64,000 nt of DNA, from positions 806,001 to 870,000 of the forward strand of contig NZ_LS483446.1 of assembly GCF_900476215.1 (NCBI RefSeq), read 5' to 3'. Positions 17,150-25,941 of this stretch are shown one piece after another. The position numbers were made by a program, and so were the translations under genes. The stretch comes from Helicobacter mustelae. GTDB taxonomy: Bacteria; Campylobacterota; Campylobacteria; Campylobacterales; Helicobacteraceae. The number at the start of each line of letters is the position of its first letter. Positions within the stretch are counted from its first letter, which is position 1. Below the pieces are notes generated by a model. It saw nothing but the letters and a program-made list of their open reading frames with translations. It ran no database searches and was not told the origin of the DNA.

Positions 17150-19039
17150 ATGGACATCTATGACAAAAATCTCACCGTACTCAAGCGCAAAGATCCTCTT
17201 TTGGCTCTAGCACTCATGCAAGTAAGGGCCAATGAAAAATTTGAAGTGTATATGGATGGCAAGGATCCCGCAGATTTCAACATCATCCAAAAAAAAGACT
17301 TCAAGCCGCTGTTTACCCACAAGCCGCTGGAGGAATGTCTGCAAAAAATTTCAGATTTTGTGCCCTATAGCTATTATCCCTATTTGTATTTTTATGGGTT
17401 GGGGAATGGGGTGTTTTACAAAATGCTTTTAGGCAATGAGCAGCTCAAGCGCCTTGTAATCATCGAGCCAGAGATTGAGATTTTGTTCATCGTGCTTAAT
17501 CTCGTGGATTTTAGCGAGGAGATTTGGAGCGATCGAGTGATTTTGCTCTACGGACCTCATTGCAATAGCGTGATGATTGACTCACTTTTCCTGATGGACA
17601 AAAAAAGCAAGCTCTACTCCAAGGTCTATGATTTGCATGTGTTTAATTTCTTTTATGAAAGCTATCAAGAAAATATCAAGGCAATTAGCAGGGATTTTAT
17701 TGAGGTGATTGAGCATAATGTCATCAGCGTAGGAAATGACACAAGGGATGCCATCATCGGCCTGCAGCAGCATATTGCAAACCTCCCAGATATGCTAGCC
17801 TCTCCCACGCTCATTAGTCTCATCAAAGAGCTAAAAAATCGCGATACTGCAATCATTGTCTCCACTGGTCCAAGCCTTAGCAAGCAAATTCCCCTATTAA
17901 AAAGTATCGCCCCTTATGTGAGCATTTTTTGCATCGATGCTTCTTTTCCTATTTTGCATAAGCATGGCATCAAGCCTGATATCGTGCTCTCTCTTGAGCG
18001 CGTAGAGGCCACGGCAAAATTCTATACCAACACGCCAAAAGAAGCCCAAGAAGGCGTGATTTTTGCCATCACCTCCATCGTGCACAAGAGCCTAAAAGAT
18101 GCTATCACTAAGGGTATTAAGCAGTTTTCTATGCGCCCTTTTGGCTATACCAATATGTTTGGATTCCATCAATATGGATATTTGGGAATTGGGATGAGTG
18201 CTGCAAATATGGCCTATGAAATGGTGGTGCATTCGAGATTTAAGCGCTGTATTTTAATTGGGCAGGATTTAGCCTTTGGTACGGATGGCAGCTCTCATGC
18301 TTTGGATGCGGTTTATGGAAGCAGGGAAATCAAACCTAAAGAGGAAAAGGTATTTGTAGAGAAATATGGCGGGGGTGGCGAAGTGGAAACTACGCTTGTA
18401 TGGAAGCTGTTTTTGCAATTTTTTGAGACAGATATCGCGCACACTCCTTATAAGATCGAAGTAATCAATGCCACTGAGGGAGGTGCGCGGATCCATGGAG
18501 CCATAGAAATGCCCTTCATAGAAGCCATCAAAGATATCCCCAAAACCCCAAAGACTCCCATAGTCTTGCAAACTCCAAGCAAGGAAGAATATGACAAAAA
18601 TCTCGCCCTTGCAATCCAAAAATGCCAGCATATTGTGGAATATGGCACGGAGAAAAAAACACAGATTGAAGAGTTGTTTTTGAAAATTGCCAAATTTACT
18701 GAAGAGATTGAGGAACTACATCGCCAAAATGCGCTGGATAGAATTGATTTTGAAGAGGTTGGCGCATTGAATGAGGAGCTTGATGGGGTCAAAAAGCTCT
18801 TTGAAGAGGTGGATTTTGTGAATTATTTTAGCGATGCGATTCAGTCTTATATCTTTCACCAAGAGCTAGACATCGCTAAGATTCTTGTGCGCTATACAAA
18901 AAATGAAGAAGAGCGCAAGGCCAAACAGCTAGAATGGCTCTATGCGCATAAATACTGGCTTTTCTCGCTGGCTGGAGGCATGGACTGTGTGATTGAGATT
19001 GTAAGAAAGTCCATCTGTGATTTAACAGAAATTGAGTAG
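17150..19039 (+). CDS. Motility accessory factor, DUF115 / MAF-type flagellin glycan protein (HP0114-like)
   Basis: A 629-residue cytosolic protein of the DUF115 (6-hydroxymethylpterin diphosphokinase MptE-like) family. The central domain shows the family signature SLERVEAT in DIVLSLERVEATAKF and GQDLAFGTDGSSHALDA, with STGPSLSKQIP before it. Helicobacter and Campylobacter members next to flagellin genes (Maf, PseE, HP0114) are implicated in transferring nonulosonic acids to flagellin or controlling filament assembly, so glycosylation of FlaA/FlaB is the likely job. The C-terminus is a helical acidic domain. Start ATG 17150 is preceded by AGGGG (17139-17143). Its position directly downstream of flaB supports the role. 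Confidence 0.87.
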   Translation: MDIYDKNLTVLKRKDPLLALALMQVRANEKFEVYMDGKDPADFNIIQKKDFKPLFTHKPLEECLQKISDFVPYSYYPYLYFYGLGNGVFYKMLLGNEQLKRLVIIEPEIEILFIVLNLVDFSEEIWSDRVILLYGPHCNSVMIDSLFLMDKKSKLYSKVYDLHVFNFFYESYQENIKAISRDFIEVIEHNVISVGNDTRDAIIGLQQHIANLPDMLASPTLISLIKELKNRDTAIIVSTGPSLSKQIPLLKSIAPYVSIFCIDASFPILHKHGIKPDIVLSLERVEATAKFYTNTPKEAQEGVIFAITSIVHKSLKDAITKGIKQFSMRPFGYTNMFGFHQYGYLGIGMSAANMAYEMVVHSRFKRCILIGQDLAFGTDGSSHALDAVYGSREIKPKEEKVFVEKYGGGGEVETTLVWKLFLQFFETDIAHTPYKIEVINATEGGARIHGAIEMPFIEAIKDIPKTPKTPIVLQTPSKEEYDKNLALAIQKCQHIVEYGTEKKTQIEELFLKIAKFTEEIEELHRQNALDRIDFEEVGALNEELDGVKKLFEEVDFVNYFSDAIQSYIFHQELDIAKILVRYTKNEEERKAKQLEWLYAHKYWLFSLAGGMDCVIEIVRKSICDLTEIE

Positions 19040-19073
19040 AATTCGCAAAAAATTTCAGAGAAAAGTTTGAGAA

Positions 19074-19415
19074 ATGATAAAAGTTTATGGGATTCCTAAT
19101 TGTGGAAGTGTGAAAAAAGCAAGAGAGTTTTTAGAAAATAGGGGCGTTGGTTATGAATTTGTAGATTTCAAAAAATGCCCACCATCAAAAGAGTTGCTAG
19201 AATCTTGGGTCAAAGAAAAGGGTATAGATGTGGTGCTCAATGCCAAGGGCATGACATACAAAAAACTAAGACTCAAGGAGAAAAATCTAAGCACTGAGGA
19301 GAAAATCACTGCCTGCCTAGAGAATCCAAGCCTCATCAAGCGCCCTGTGATCTTGGGGGGAAAAGAGCTTATTATTGGATTTGATGAGCGCTCTTATGAG
19401 GTCGTCTTTTGCTAA
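19074..19415 (+). CDS. ArsC/Spx-like thioredoxin-fold protein (YffB type)
   Basis: 113 residues with the ArsC-family thioredoxin fold: YGIPNCGSVKKA near the N-terminus with C10, then KRPVILGG and GFDE near the C-terminus. The residue pattern after the cysteine (CGSVKKA) matches YffB/Spx-type members rather than true arsenate reductases. No ars operon is nearby, so a housekeeping redox or glutathione-linked role is more likely than arsenate detoxification; the substrate is unknown. The stop overlaps the next gene's TTG start region. Confidence 0.83.
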   Translation: MIKVYGIPNCGSVKKAREFLENRGVGYEFVDFKKCPPSKELLESWVKEKGIDVVLNAKGMTYKKLRLKEKNLSTEEKITACLENPSLIKRPVILGGKELIIGFDERSYEVVFC

Positions 19416-20740
19416 GGTTTGGTAGTGTATTTGGACTTTTATTTTTTCTCTTTTTGCTAGGCTGCAGTCACAAACTTCAAGTCACCACTCCCACATTGCC
19501 CCAGGATGTAAATCACTACCTTACACATCAAATGAGCCTGGGGCTCCCTATGCCGCCCAATATTCAAGATATCTTGGCAAAGAAATATCTAGAGCAGTGG
19601 TATAGCCCTTGGTCCTCTGCCCCCAATCCCAAACGCTCAGAGGTTTTTTGGGTGGCTCCATCTCTAAAAAAAATCCAAAGCTATGGCCCCAATCTCAAGC
19701 CCTATCCCCCAGAAGAGATCCAAAAAATCTATGATTCCATGGATATGGGACATTATCCCTCTGCTAAAATCAAAGCCATCATCACAGAAGACACCGCTGT
19801 GCGCGCGGTGCCATCCAGCCTGCCGCGCTACAAATCCCAGACAAATTTTCCCTTTGATCGTTGGCAAAATTCTCTGATCTTTCAGGGCACACCTGTCTTG
19901 ATTACGCATTACAATCTCACTCGTGATTGGGCGCATATCCAAAGCAGCTTTGTCTATGGCTGGGTCAAGGTGAGCCAACTCGCCAAGATCACAGACAAGG
20001 ATGAGAAATTTTTGACGACAAAAAAAAGCTACATCATCCCCAATCGTGACCACATTCCCATCTATGATGAACACAAAGATTTTTTGGCCATGGCGCGCAT
20101 GGGTGAGATCTTCCCCATAGAAGAAGAAAACAAAGATCATTATGCAATCGCACTAGTTTATAGACGCGGGGATGGGAGTGTAGGGTTTAAGAGGGCGATG
20201 GTGGATAAGAAGGATTTTTCTTTATTTCCCAAGAAGCTGGATGCAGAGAATATGGCCAAGATTATTGATAGTATGATGGGGCAGTTTTATGCCTGGGGAG
20301 GGAAACTAGATAGCAGGGATTGCTCTGCATTTATCCGTGATAGCTTTGCAAATTTTGGCATCTATTTGCCCAGAAACTCTGCTGCACAAGCAAAATATCC
20401 AGGCAATATGGTAGACTTGAAATCCATGACTCCCAAACAAAAGGAACAATACATTCTGAAAAATGCCACACCCTTTGCCACGCTTTTGTGGCTCAAGGGG
20501 CATATTATGCTTTATTTGGGAGAGCATGAGGGTAGGGCAGTGGTGGCCCATAGCATTTGGAGTGTGACGAGCGAAAAAAATTTCGTCAAATCAGAGAACT
20601 TGTTTGGAAGCGTGGTGATTACGACATTGGTTCCAGCCAAAAATGGAATCTTTTCCAAGCAAAAAACATTGCTAGATAGGGTTTTGGGGATGTCAGATAT
20701 TTATGCTTATGTTTTGAATTTGGGAGAGGAGAAAAAATGA
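19409..20740 (+). CDS. SH3-NlpC/P60 lipoprotein peptidase (HP0087-like)
   Basis: 443 residues. A short signal peptide ends in a lipobox (LLGC, Cys near residue 19), so it is a predicted lipoprotein facing the periplasm. Two SH3b-like domains (about 130-270, with VRAVPSSLPRY and WAHIQSSFVYGWV) precede a C-terminal NlpC/P60 peptidase with Cys305 in SRDCSAFIRD and His365 in GHIMLYLG. This matches H. pylori HP0087, a predicted peptidoglycan gamma-D-Glu-diaminoacid endopeptidase. The start is a TTG overlapping the previous gene by seven bases; no ATG lies upstream of the signal peptide. The stop overlaps the znuA ATG (ATGA). Confidence 0.86.
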   Translation: MLRFGSVFGLLFFLFLLGCSHKLQVTTPTLPQDVNHYLTHQMSLGLPMPPNIQDILAKKYLEQWYSPWSSAPNPKRSEVFWVAPSLKKIQSYGPNLKPYPPEEIQKIYDSMDMGHYPSAKIKAIITEDTAVRAVPSSLPRYKSQTNFPFDRWQNSLIFQGTPVLITHYNLTRDWAHIQSSFVYGWVKVSQLAKITDKDEKFLTTKKSYIIPNRDHIPIYDEHKDFLAMARMGEIFPIEEENKDHYAIALVYRRGDGSVGFKRAMVDKKDFSLFPKKLDAENMAKIIDSMMGQFYAWGGKLDSRDCSAFIRDSFANFGIYLPRNSAAQAKYPGNMVDLKSMTPKQKEQYILKNATPFATLLWLKGHIMLYLGEHEGRAVVAHSIWSVTSEKNFVKSENLFGSVVITTLVPAKNGIFSKQKTLLDRVLGMSDIYAYVLNLGEEKK

Positions 20741-21582
20741 AAAAAATCCTAGGTGTTTGGATGGTTTTGTTTGGTTTTGTTTTGGCACAGGTCAAGGTGG
20801 CTGTGAGCATCCAGCCTCAGGAGTTTTTTGTGCAAAAAATTGGAGGAGATTTGGTGCAAACCTATGTGCTTGTACCTCCTAGCAAAAATCCTGAGAATTA
20901 TGAGCCCTTGATCTCACAGATGAAATCTCTAAAAGATGCGCAGCTCTACCTTGGCATTGGAATGGATTTTGAAGAGCGGTGGAAGATGCGATTTGCCAGC
21001 GCAAACCCAAAAATGGAATTTGTCAATCTCGCAGCGATGCAAGAAGAATTCCCGCATGAAGATTCTCATGATGAAAAAGATCATCACGATGAGGATCGCC
21101 ATGATGTTCATGTATGGATGTCCATGGAATTTGCATTCAAACAAGCTGAGAAAATTACAGAGCTTTTGAGCGCAAAAGATCCCAAAAATGCAGCGATATA
21201 TCACAAAAATCTCGAGAGCTTTTTGCAAGAGCTCAAAAATCTCGATCAAAAAATCAAGCAGATTTTTGCGCAAAAGGGAGTCAAAAAGGAATTTTTGGTA
21301 TTTCATCCTGCATTTGAATACCTAGCCAAAGAATATGATCTCACAGAATGGGCAGTGGAAGAGCATAACAAAGAGGCAAAGATTAAACACCTCCAAAAGA
21401 TTAATCGCATCATTAAAACTCAGGATCTGAAAGTCATCTACATGCAGCCCCAATTCTCCCAAAGACAGGTGGAACTCCTAGCAAAAACCCATCATCTCAA
21501 AATCTCTACGCTAGATCCATTTGCTAGGCAGTGGGATAAAAATTTGCTAGACATTGTCGAAAAAATCGCCTATCAAAAATAA
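20737..21582 (+). CDS. znuA: ZnuA-like zinc ABC transporter substrate-binding protein
   Basis: A 281-residue cluster A-I periplasmic metal-binding protein. A signal peptide (residues 1-17, ending VLA) is followed by the family start KVAVSIQPQEFFVQKI. A His/Asp-rich loop at about residues 107-126 lies just before VHVWMS, the position where zinc-type binding proteins carry such a loop. Further ligand histidines are in FHPAFEYLAKEY and near STLDPFA. Zinc is the most likely substrate, because of the loop. It is the first of the transporter genes (znuA, znuC, then mqo, znuB) and is coupled to the upstream NlpC gene. Confidence 0.88.
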   Translation: MKKILGVWMVLFGFVLAQVKVAVSIQPQEFFVQKIGGDLVQTYVLVPPSKNPENYEPLISQMKSLKDAQLYLGIGMDFEERWKMRFASANPKMEFVNLAAMQEEFPHEDSHDEKDHHDEDRHDVHVWMSMEFAFKQAEKITELLSAKDPKNAAIYHKNLESFLQELKNLDQKIKQIFAQKGVKKEFLVFHPAFEYLAKEYDLTEWAVEEHNKEAKIKHLQKINRIIKTQDLKVIYMQPQFSQRQVELLAKTHHLKISTLDPFARQWDKNLLDIVEKIAYQK

Positions 21583-21606
21583 GCATCCTAGAAGCGAGGG
21601 AGTCAA

Positions 21607-22572
21607 ATGAGCAGGGGTGAAAACAGGAGTAGGGCAGGGGATGAGATTGGCAGTGGAGATAACACTAAAGTTTCTAGCACTACTGATGTGAGTAGCGCGC
21701 GTGATGGCACTAAAGTTTCTGGGGAGGGGCAAGCCTCAGTGGCGAGTGTGAAGGAGATTTTTACAGGTCATGAAAAAAATCTAGCAAGTCAAAAAAACAC
21801 ATTGGAGCGTGCAAAATCCCCGCACCAAAACCCCAGCGCAATTACTGGTGAGCAAAAAGAAGCAGTGATTACCTGCAGGGATTTGTATTTTGCCTATACT
21901 AGAGACTATGTGCTAAAAAATGTAAATTTTCAAGTCCATAAAAATGATTTTTTGGCAGTGATTGGGCCTAATGGTGGAGGCAAGACCACATTGATTAAAT
22001 TACTGCTAGGACTGCTGCAACCAAGCAGTGGGGAGATTATTTTCCAAGAGGGCATGAGGGAGAAGATTGGCTATGTACCCCAAGATACCAGCATCAACAC
22101 AGATTTCCCCATCCAGGTGATGGATGTGGTGCGTATGGGATTTTTGAGGCCCAGTCTTTTTGGTTTTCGCACCCAAAAAAAAGATGATAGAGAGGCTATG
22201 AAGATTTTAGAGCGCCTTGGCATCGCACATCTATCCACCAAAAAAATCGGTGAACTATCTGGTGGTCAGAGGCAGAGAGTTTTGATTGCGCGGGCATTAT
22301 GCGGGAATCCAAAGATCATCGTGCTGGATGAACCCACTTCCAATATTGATTCTAAGACCCAGAAGGAAATTTATCATTTATTGAAGCAATTGAGTGAATT
22401 TCATACTATAATTGTGATTAGTCATGACATATCCGTCTTACTTGGTTTTGCTTCCAAAGTCTTGTCTGTGAATAAAGAAGTCATTAGCCATGATATGCCA
22501 AAACTGGAATTATCTATAGATGGCCATATATGCGAGATTGATATTTTGAATAAAATGCTAGAAAGGGAATAA
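21607..22572 (+). CDS. znuC: ZnuC-like metal ABC transporter ATPase with N-terminal extension
   Basis: 321 residues, longer than usual for ZnuC (about 230-260). The ATPase part begins near residue 87 ([12 protein letters not shown]) with Walker A GPNGGGKT at 120-127, signature LSGGQRQRV, Walker [10 protein letters not shown], and the switch histidine in IVISHDIS. The first 85 residues are an added hydrophilic, Ser/Gly/Thr/Lys-rich segment with no similarity to ABC domains. The ATG at 21607 has a good GAGGGAG site upstream (21597-21603), so the extension appears to be translated. The extension contains a repeated TKVS (20-23 and 35-38). Cognate partners are ZnuA just upstream and ZnuB downstream of mqo. 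Confidence 0.85.
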   Translation: MSRGENRSRAGDEIGSGDNTKVSSTTDVSSARDGTKVSGEGQASVASVKEIFTGHEKNLASQKNTLERAKSPHQNPSAITGEQKEAVITCRDLYFAYTRDYVLKNVNFQVHKNDFLAVIGPNGGGKTTLIKLLLGLLQPSSGEIIFQEGMREKIGYVPQDTSINTDFPIQVMDVVRMGFLRPSLFGFRTQKKDDREAMKILERLGIAHLSTKKIGELSGGQRQRVLIARALCGNPKIIVLDEPTSNIDSKTQKEIYHLLKQLSEFHTIIVISHDISVLLGFASKVLSVNKEVISHDMPKLELSIDGHICEIDILNKMLERE

Positions 22573-22573
22573 A

Positions 22574-23923
22574 ATGCGTGAGTTTGATGTAGTGATTATT
22601 GGTGGAGGCGTTTCTGGTTGCGCGGCTTTTTATGTTTTGAGTGAATATACAAATGTCAAAAGCATCGCCATCGTGGACAAATGTGATAAATGGGCAAATA
22701 TTAGCTCAAGCTCCAAGGCAAATTCTCAAACCATTCATGATGGCTCGATTGAAACCAATTACACCGCAGAGAAAGCAAAAAAGGTGCGTCTATCTGCACT
22801 CAAAGTACGAAACTATGCCTTGCAGAAAAATCTGCAAAATAAAGTCATCTTTGAAGATCAAAAAATGGCCATTGGCATAGGTGACAAAGAATGCGATGTG
22901 ATGAAGCAGCGTTATGAGGATTTTTTAGATGTATTTCCTGACATGCAGTTTTTTGATAAGCAAAAAATCAAGCTCCTAGAGCCCAAGGTTATCGAGGGAT
23001 ATGATGGGAGAGATAGATTTGAAGATGTCGTAGGCATGGGATATGAAAAAGCATGGTGTGCGATGAATTTTGGGCTTTTGAGTGAGCATTTTATAGAAGA
23101 GGGCATGAACAAGGGCAAGGAAAATCAGACATTTTTGAATTTCTGGGTAAAAAAAATCGAGCCTAGGGGCGATGGCTATGCAGTTATCTCAAAGGAAAAT
23201 GAAGAAATTTATGCGAAGTTTGTATTAGTGGATGCAGGCTCTTATGCACTGCCACTGGCTCAATCTATGGGTTATGGAATGGATTTGGGATGTTTGCCTG
23301 TGGCGGGGAGTTTTTATTTTGTACCAGATCTTTTGCGCGGCAAGGTTTACACAGTGCAAAATCCAAAACTTCCCTTTGCTGCATTACATGGGGATCCTGA
23401 TGTGGTCATCAAAGGCAAGACTCGTATCGGCCCCACTGCGCTTGCGATGCCAAAGCTAGAGCGCGGCAAGCATTGGTATAGCAAATTAAGCCTAGAGCTT
23501 TTAAAGCTCGATCTTAATATGGATGTGATGAAAATCGCTGCAGATTTGCTGATGGATAAGGAAATCCGAGACTATGTAATCAAAAATATGATTTTTGAGA
23601 TGCCCTATATCGGAAAGCGCAAGTTTTTGAAAGATGCACGCAAAATCATCCCCTCCCTCCGACTCTCTGATTTGCATTATGCAGAGGGATTTGGAGAAGT
23701 GCGTCCTCAGGTGCTAGATAGAAAGGCGCGCAAACTTGTGCTTGGGGAGAAAAAGATTGCCACACAAAGGGGTATCACCTTCAATATGACGCCATCCCCT
23801 GGAGCGACTAGCTGCCTGCAAAATGCCATGATTGATGCTGAGGAGATTGTACAGTATTTGCAATGTAATTTTGAAAAAGAGAGATTTTTAAAAGAGTTGT
23901 GCCCAGAAGAATTAGATGCTTGA
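22574..23923 (+). CDS. mqo: Malate:quinone oxidoreductase (HP0086-type)
   Basis: A 449-residue FAD-dependent oxidoreductase. The N-terminal dinucleotide fold [16 protein letters not shown] is followed by [21 protein letters not shown], and the C-terminus has [19 protein letters not shown]. Length and sequence follow H. pylori HP0086, which was shown to be the membrane-associated malate:quinone oxidoreductase feeding electrons from malate into the menaquinone pool. The gene lies one base after znuC and its end overlaps the znuB start, so here it is embedded in the zinc transporter operon. In H. pylori it also neighbours the HP0087 peptidase gene. Confidence 0.92.
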   Translation: MREFDVVIIGGGVSGCAAFYVLSEYTNVKSIAIVDKCDKWANISSSSKANSQTIHDGSIETNYTAEKAKKVRLSALKVRNYALQKNLQNKVIFEDQKMAIGIGDKECDVMKQRYEDFLDVFPDMQFFDKQKIKLLEPKVIEGYDGRDRFEDVVGMGYEKAWCAMNFGLLSEHFIEEGMNKGKENQTFLNFWVKKIEPRGDGYAVISKENEEIYAKFVLVDAGSYALPLAQSMGYGMDLGCLPVAGSFYFVPDLLRGKVYTVQNPKLPFAALHGDPDVVIKGKTRIGPTALAMPKLERGKHWYSKLSLELLKLDLNMDVMKIAADLLMDKEIRDYVIKNMIFEMPYIGKRKFLKDARKIIPSLRLSDLHYAEGFGEVRPQVLDRKARKLVLGEKKIATQRGITFNMTPSPGATSCLQNAMIDAEEIVQYLQCNFEKERFLKELCPEELDA

Positions 23924-24743
23924 TTTTTTCAGAGACTATCCCTTTTTATACAACGCTTTTCTTGCTTCCTTCCTCATTAGTATTTGCGCAGGCATCGTAG
24001 GTTCTATTGTTGTATCAAGCAAGAGCGTATTTTTGACAGGGGGTGTCGCACATGGGGCCTTTGGCGGAGTGGGTCTAGCGCTGTTTTTTGGCTTTAGCGC
24101 CACTCTTGGTGCGAGCATTGCTGCGGTGTTGATGGCGCTTTTAATTTCTTTTATCTACTTTAGATACAAAAATTTCCTAGATAGCTATGTCGCAGCACTT
24201 TGGGCGTTTGGCATGGCCATAGGGGTCATTTGCATCGACCTCTCCAAGGGCTATGGCAGCGATATCTCAAGCTATCTTTTTGGCAGCATCATCGCAGTAA
24301 GCACACAGGATCTGTGGCGCATCGGGATCTTTGATGGCATTTTAATCCTCTTTGTTTCTGTTTTTTATCGTGAGATTCTTAGCATTTTTTATGACACAGA
24401 ATTCTGCCAGCTCAAAAAAATCCCCACCACATTCTTTCAGATCCTAATTTTTATCTTTGTCTCTTTGGGTGTGGTCATGAGCATGAGTGCTGCTGGACTC
24501 ATCCTAGTCATCTCCATCCTCTCCATCCCCGCATACATCGCCCATGTCTTTGCATCCTCACTCAGAGAGCAGATGTTTTATTCTTGGATTTTTTCACTCT
24601 GCTTCATGTGGGGTGGATTTTATCTTTCTTACAAAATGGATCTCAGCATCGGGGCCTGTGTGGTCGTAGTATCTGTGGTTTCCATGGCAGCGCTCCTTTT
24701 GGGGAATAGAATTTGCAGGAGGTTTTTGGTATGCAAGAAGTAG
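23916..24743 (+). CDS. znuB: ZnuB-like metal ABC transporter permease
   Basis: 275 residues with about seven or eight hydrophobic segments, and the ABC-3 family pattern: [21 protein letters not shown] near residues 29-49, [17 protein letters not shown], and [19 protein letters not shown]. It is the inner-membrane channel for the ZnuA/ZnuC system. It overlaps the end of mqo by eight bases, and its own end overlaps the small membrane protein gene that follows, so all are likely in one transcript. Confidence 0.9.
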   Translation: MLDFFRDYPFLYNAFLASFLISICAGIVGSIVVSSKSVFLTGGVAHGAFGGVGLALFFGFSATLGASIAAVLMALLISFIYFRYKNFLDSYVAALWAFGMAIGVICIDLSKGYGSDISSYLFGSIIAVSTQDLWRIGIFDGILILFVSVFYREILSIFYDTEFCQLKKIPTTFFQILIFIFVSLGVVMSMSAAGLILVISILSIPAYIAHVFASSLREQMFYSWIFSLCFMWGGFYLSYKMDLSIGACVVVVSVVSMAALLLGNRICRRFLVCKK

Positions 24744-24904
24744 AAAAAATGATGAAAAAGGTCATTTTTTTGGGAATGTTGATCGTGTTTTTGTTAGCAT
24801 TCTTGCTGATTACCTTGGGCGTCCTAGCCAATATCAGCGCGGAGCATACCAAAGAAATTAGAAAATTACAAAAAAAGGTGGAGTTGCTTGAAAAAAATCA
24901 TTAA
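24731..24904 (+). CDS. Small single-pass membrane protein
   Basis: 57 residues: a short charged N-terminus, one transmembrane segment (VIFLGMLIVFLLAFLLITLGVLA) and a charged coiled-coil-like tail (HTKEIRKLQKKVELLEKN). The ATG at 24731 has a perfect AGGAGG seven bases upstream (24718-24723), which argues that it is translated although it overlaps the znuB 3' end by 13 bases. No family is recognised. By layout it resembles small bitopic accessory proteins; a link to the transporter or to the following outer-membrane protein is speculation. Confidence 0.65.
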   Translation: MQEVEKMMKKVIFLGMLIVFLLAFLLITLGVLANISAEHTKEIRKLQKKVELLEKNH

Positions 24905-25784
24905 TTTACTTACATCAGGATTCCTTTTTTTGGGGCTAGCCCATGGACTAGATGACTATTCAAACTATCGCAGCAAACCCCAAAAGCACAAAAACAAAAG
25001 AAACAAAAATTCCCAAGGAAACTCAAACTCCAATCCCTCAGGCAAAGTCGTAGGCGGACTGGATGTCGGGATAGAATATTATCGCTACCAAGAACCTGGT
25101 GTGATGAAAATCTCTGGCCCGATGATGACTTTTTATGGCGATGTGGGCTATGTAAAAAGTTTTTTCAAAATTCAGGCAGATGGATATTTTTCTACATCCC
25201 TTGGTGCCAATCACTATGATGGTGCACTGCAAAACAATCAGACTCGCGCCGTGACTCCCTATACTGCTGATTCCAAGGACTGGTATGGTGCCATTAATGG
25301 CAAGGTTGGAGTCACTCTTTTTCCTCAAAACAAGCAGTTTGTCTTTGCTTACGTGGGGCTTGGCTATCGTTTCTTGCACAATAATGTCGTCTCAGACTAC
25401 GCCTATGGACGTGATCAGGGCTATCTCTACATCCCCATTGGTGTCATGGGAGAGATCCCTGTAAAGAGCACTTTTTCAATCCTTGGCGCAGTGGAATATC
25501 GCTTTTTGATCATCGGAAACAATGTCAGTGGCTTCAAGAAGCTAGGCTATGATAACAATCTGCATTTCGTCCAGCGTGGTGGAAGTGGGGGCAGGCTCTC
25601 TGTGGGAGGGAAATTCTATCTGAGTAATGGTGGCGCGGTGCGCGTGAAGCTGTATTATGATTTTTGGCAGATTGATCACTCAAACGTTGTCGCTGCCAAA
25701 AAAGGTGGACAGGTTCAAGGGTTTTTCGTAGAGCCCAAAAACAACACCATGGTGCTGGGTGCTAGCATTGGTTATGTGTTTTAA
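24888..25784 (+). CDS. Predicted outer-membrane beta-barrel protein
   Basis: 298 residues with a signal peptide (INLLTSGFLFLGLAHG), then a Lys/Asn/Ser-rich linker at about 27-52, then repeated amphipathic beta strands rich in Tyr/Gly/Phe, ending in the terminal aromatic GASIGYVF expected for BAM-dependent insertion. Strand spacing suggests a barrel of eight to ten strands, similar in style to small Helicobacter outer-membrane proteins, but no particular family is recognised. The start is a TTG at 24888 with GGAG upstream, overlapping the end of the small membrane protein gene. It is last in the run that starts with the ArsC-like gene. Confidence 0.8.
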   Translation: MKKIINLLTSGFLFLGLAHGLDDYSNYRSKPQKHKNKRNKNSQGNSNSNPSGKVVGGLDVGIEYYRYQEPGVMKISGPMMTFYGDVGYVKSFFKIQADGYFSTSLGANHYDGALQNNQTRAVTPYTADSKDWYGAINGKVGVTLFPQNKQFVFAYVGLGYRFLHNNVVSDYAYGRDQGYLYIPIGVMGEIPVKSTFSILGAVEYRFLIIGNNVSGFKKLGYDNNLHFVQRGGSGGRLSVGGKFYLSNGGAVRVKLYYDFWQIDHSNVVAAKKGGQVQGFFVEPKNNTMVLGASIGYVF

Positions 25785-25806
25785 CCCCGCGCACGCATGG
25801 GGGTTA
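25782..25806 (+). terminator. Hairpin after the outer-membrane protein gene
   Basis: TAACCCC (25782-25788) pairs with GGGGTTA (25800-25806), and the TAA is the gene's own stop codon. The following T-run is short, so termination strength is uncertain. It also lies next to the aroF-like fragment. Confidence 0.4.
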
Positions 25807-25814
25807 TCTTTGTT

Positions 25815-25846
25815 GCAAGCCCCCGATGCATCCTGTGACATCGGCC
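25815..25846 (-). pseudogene. Decayed fragment of an aroF (DAHP synthase) gene
   Basis: These 32 bases match 27143-27174 inside aroF with 29 identities; the three differences are all transitions. The matched part encodes [12 protein letters not shown] in aroF. Weaker similarity with a small gap continues to the left (GCGCA.GC.TG). The intact aroF lies on the other side of xerH in the same orientation. A remnant of a duplicated or displaced aroF segment is the simplest reading. It has no coding capacity now. Confidence 0.5.
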
Positions 25847-25941
25847 TGTGCACAAATTTCAAAAAATCTCACACAATTTTTTAAAATCCTCTGTGATTTA
25901 TCTTCACTTCCACGCAAAAAATAAACCCCCCAAAAAAACTT

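Noticed and set aside
19074-19415. Arsenate reductase as a resistance gene
   Set aside because: The cysteine context fits YffB/Spx types, and no ars genes are near.
25847-25941. difH site next to xerH
   Set aside because: I looked for two XerH arms around a short core near the gene but saw no convincing inverted arrangement; dif need not be adjacent.
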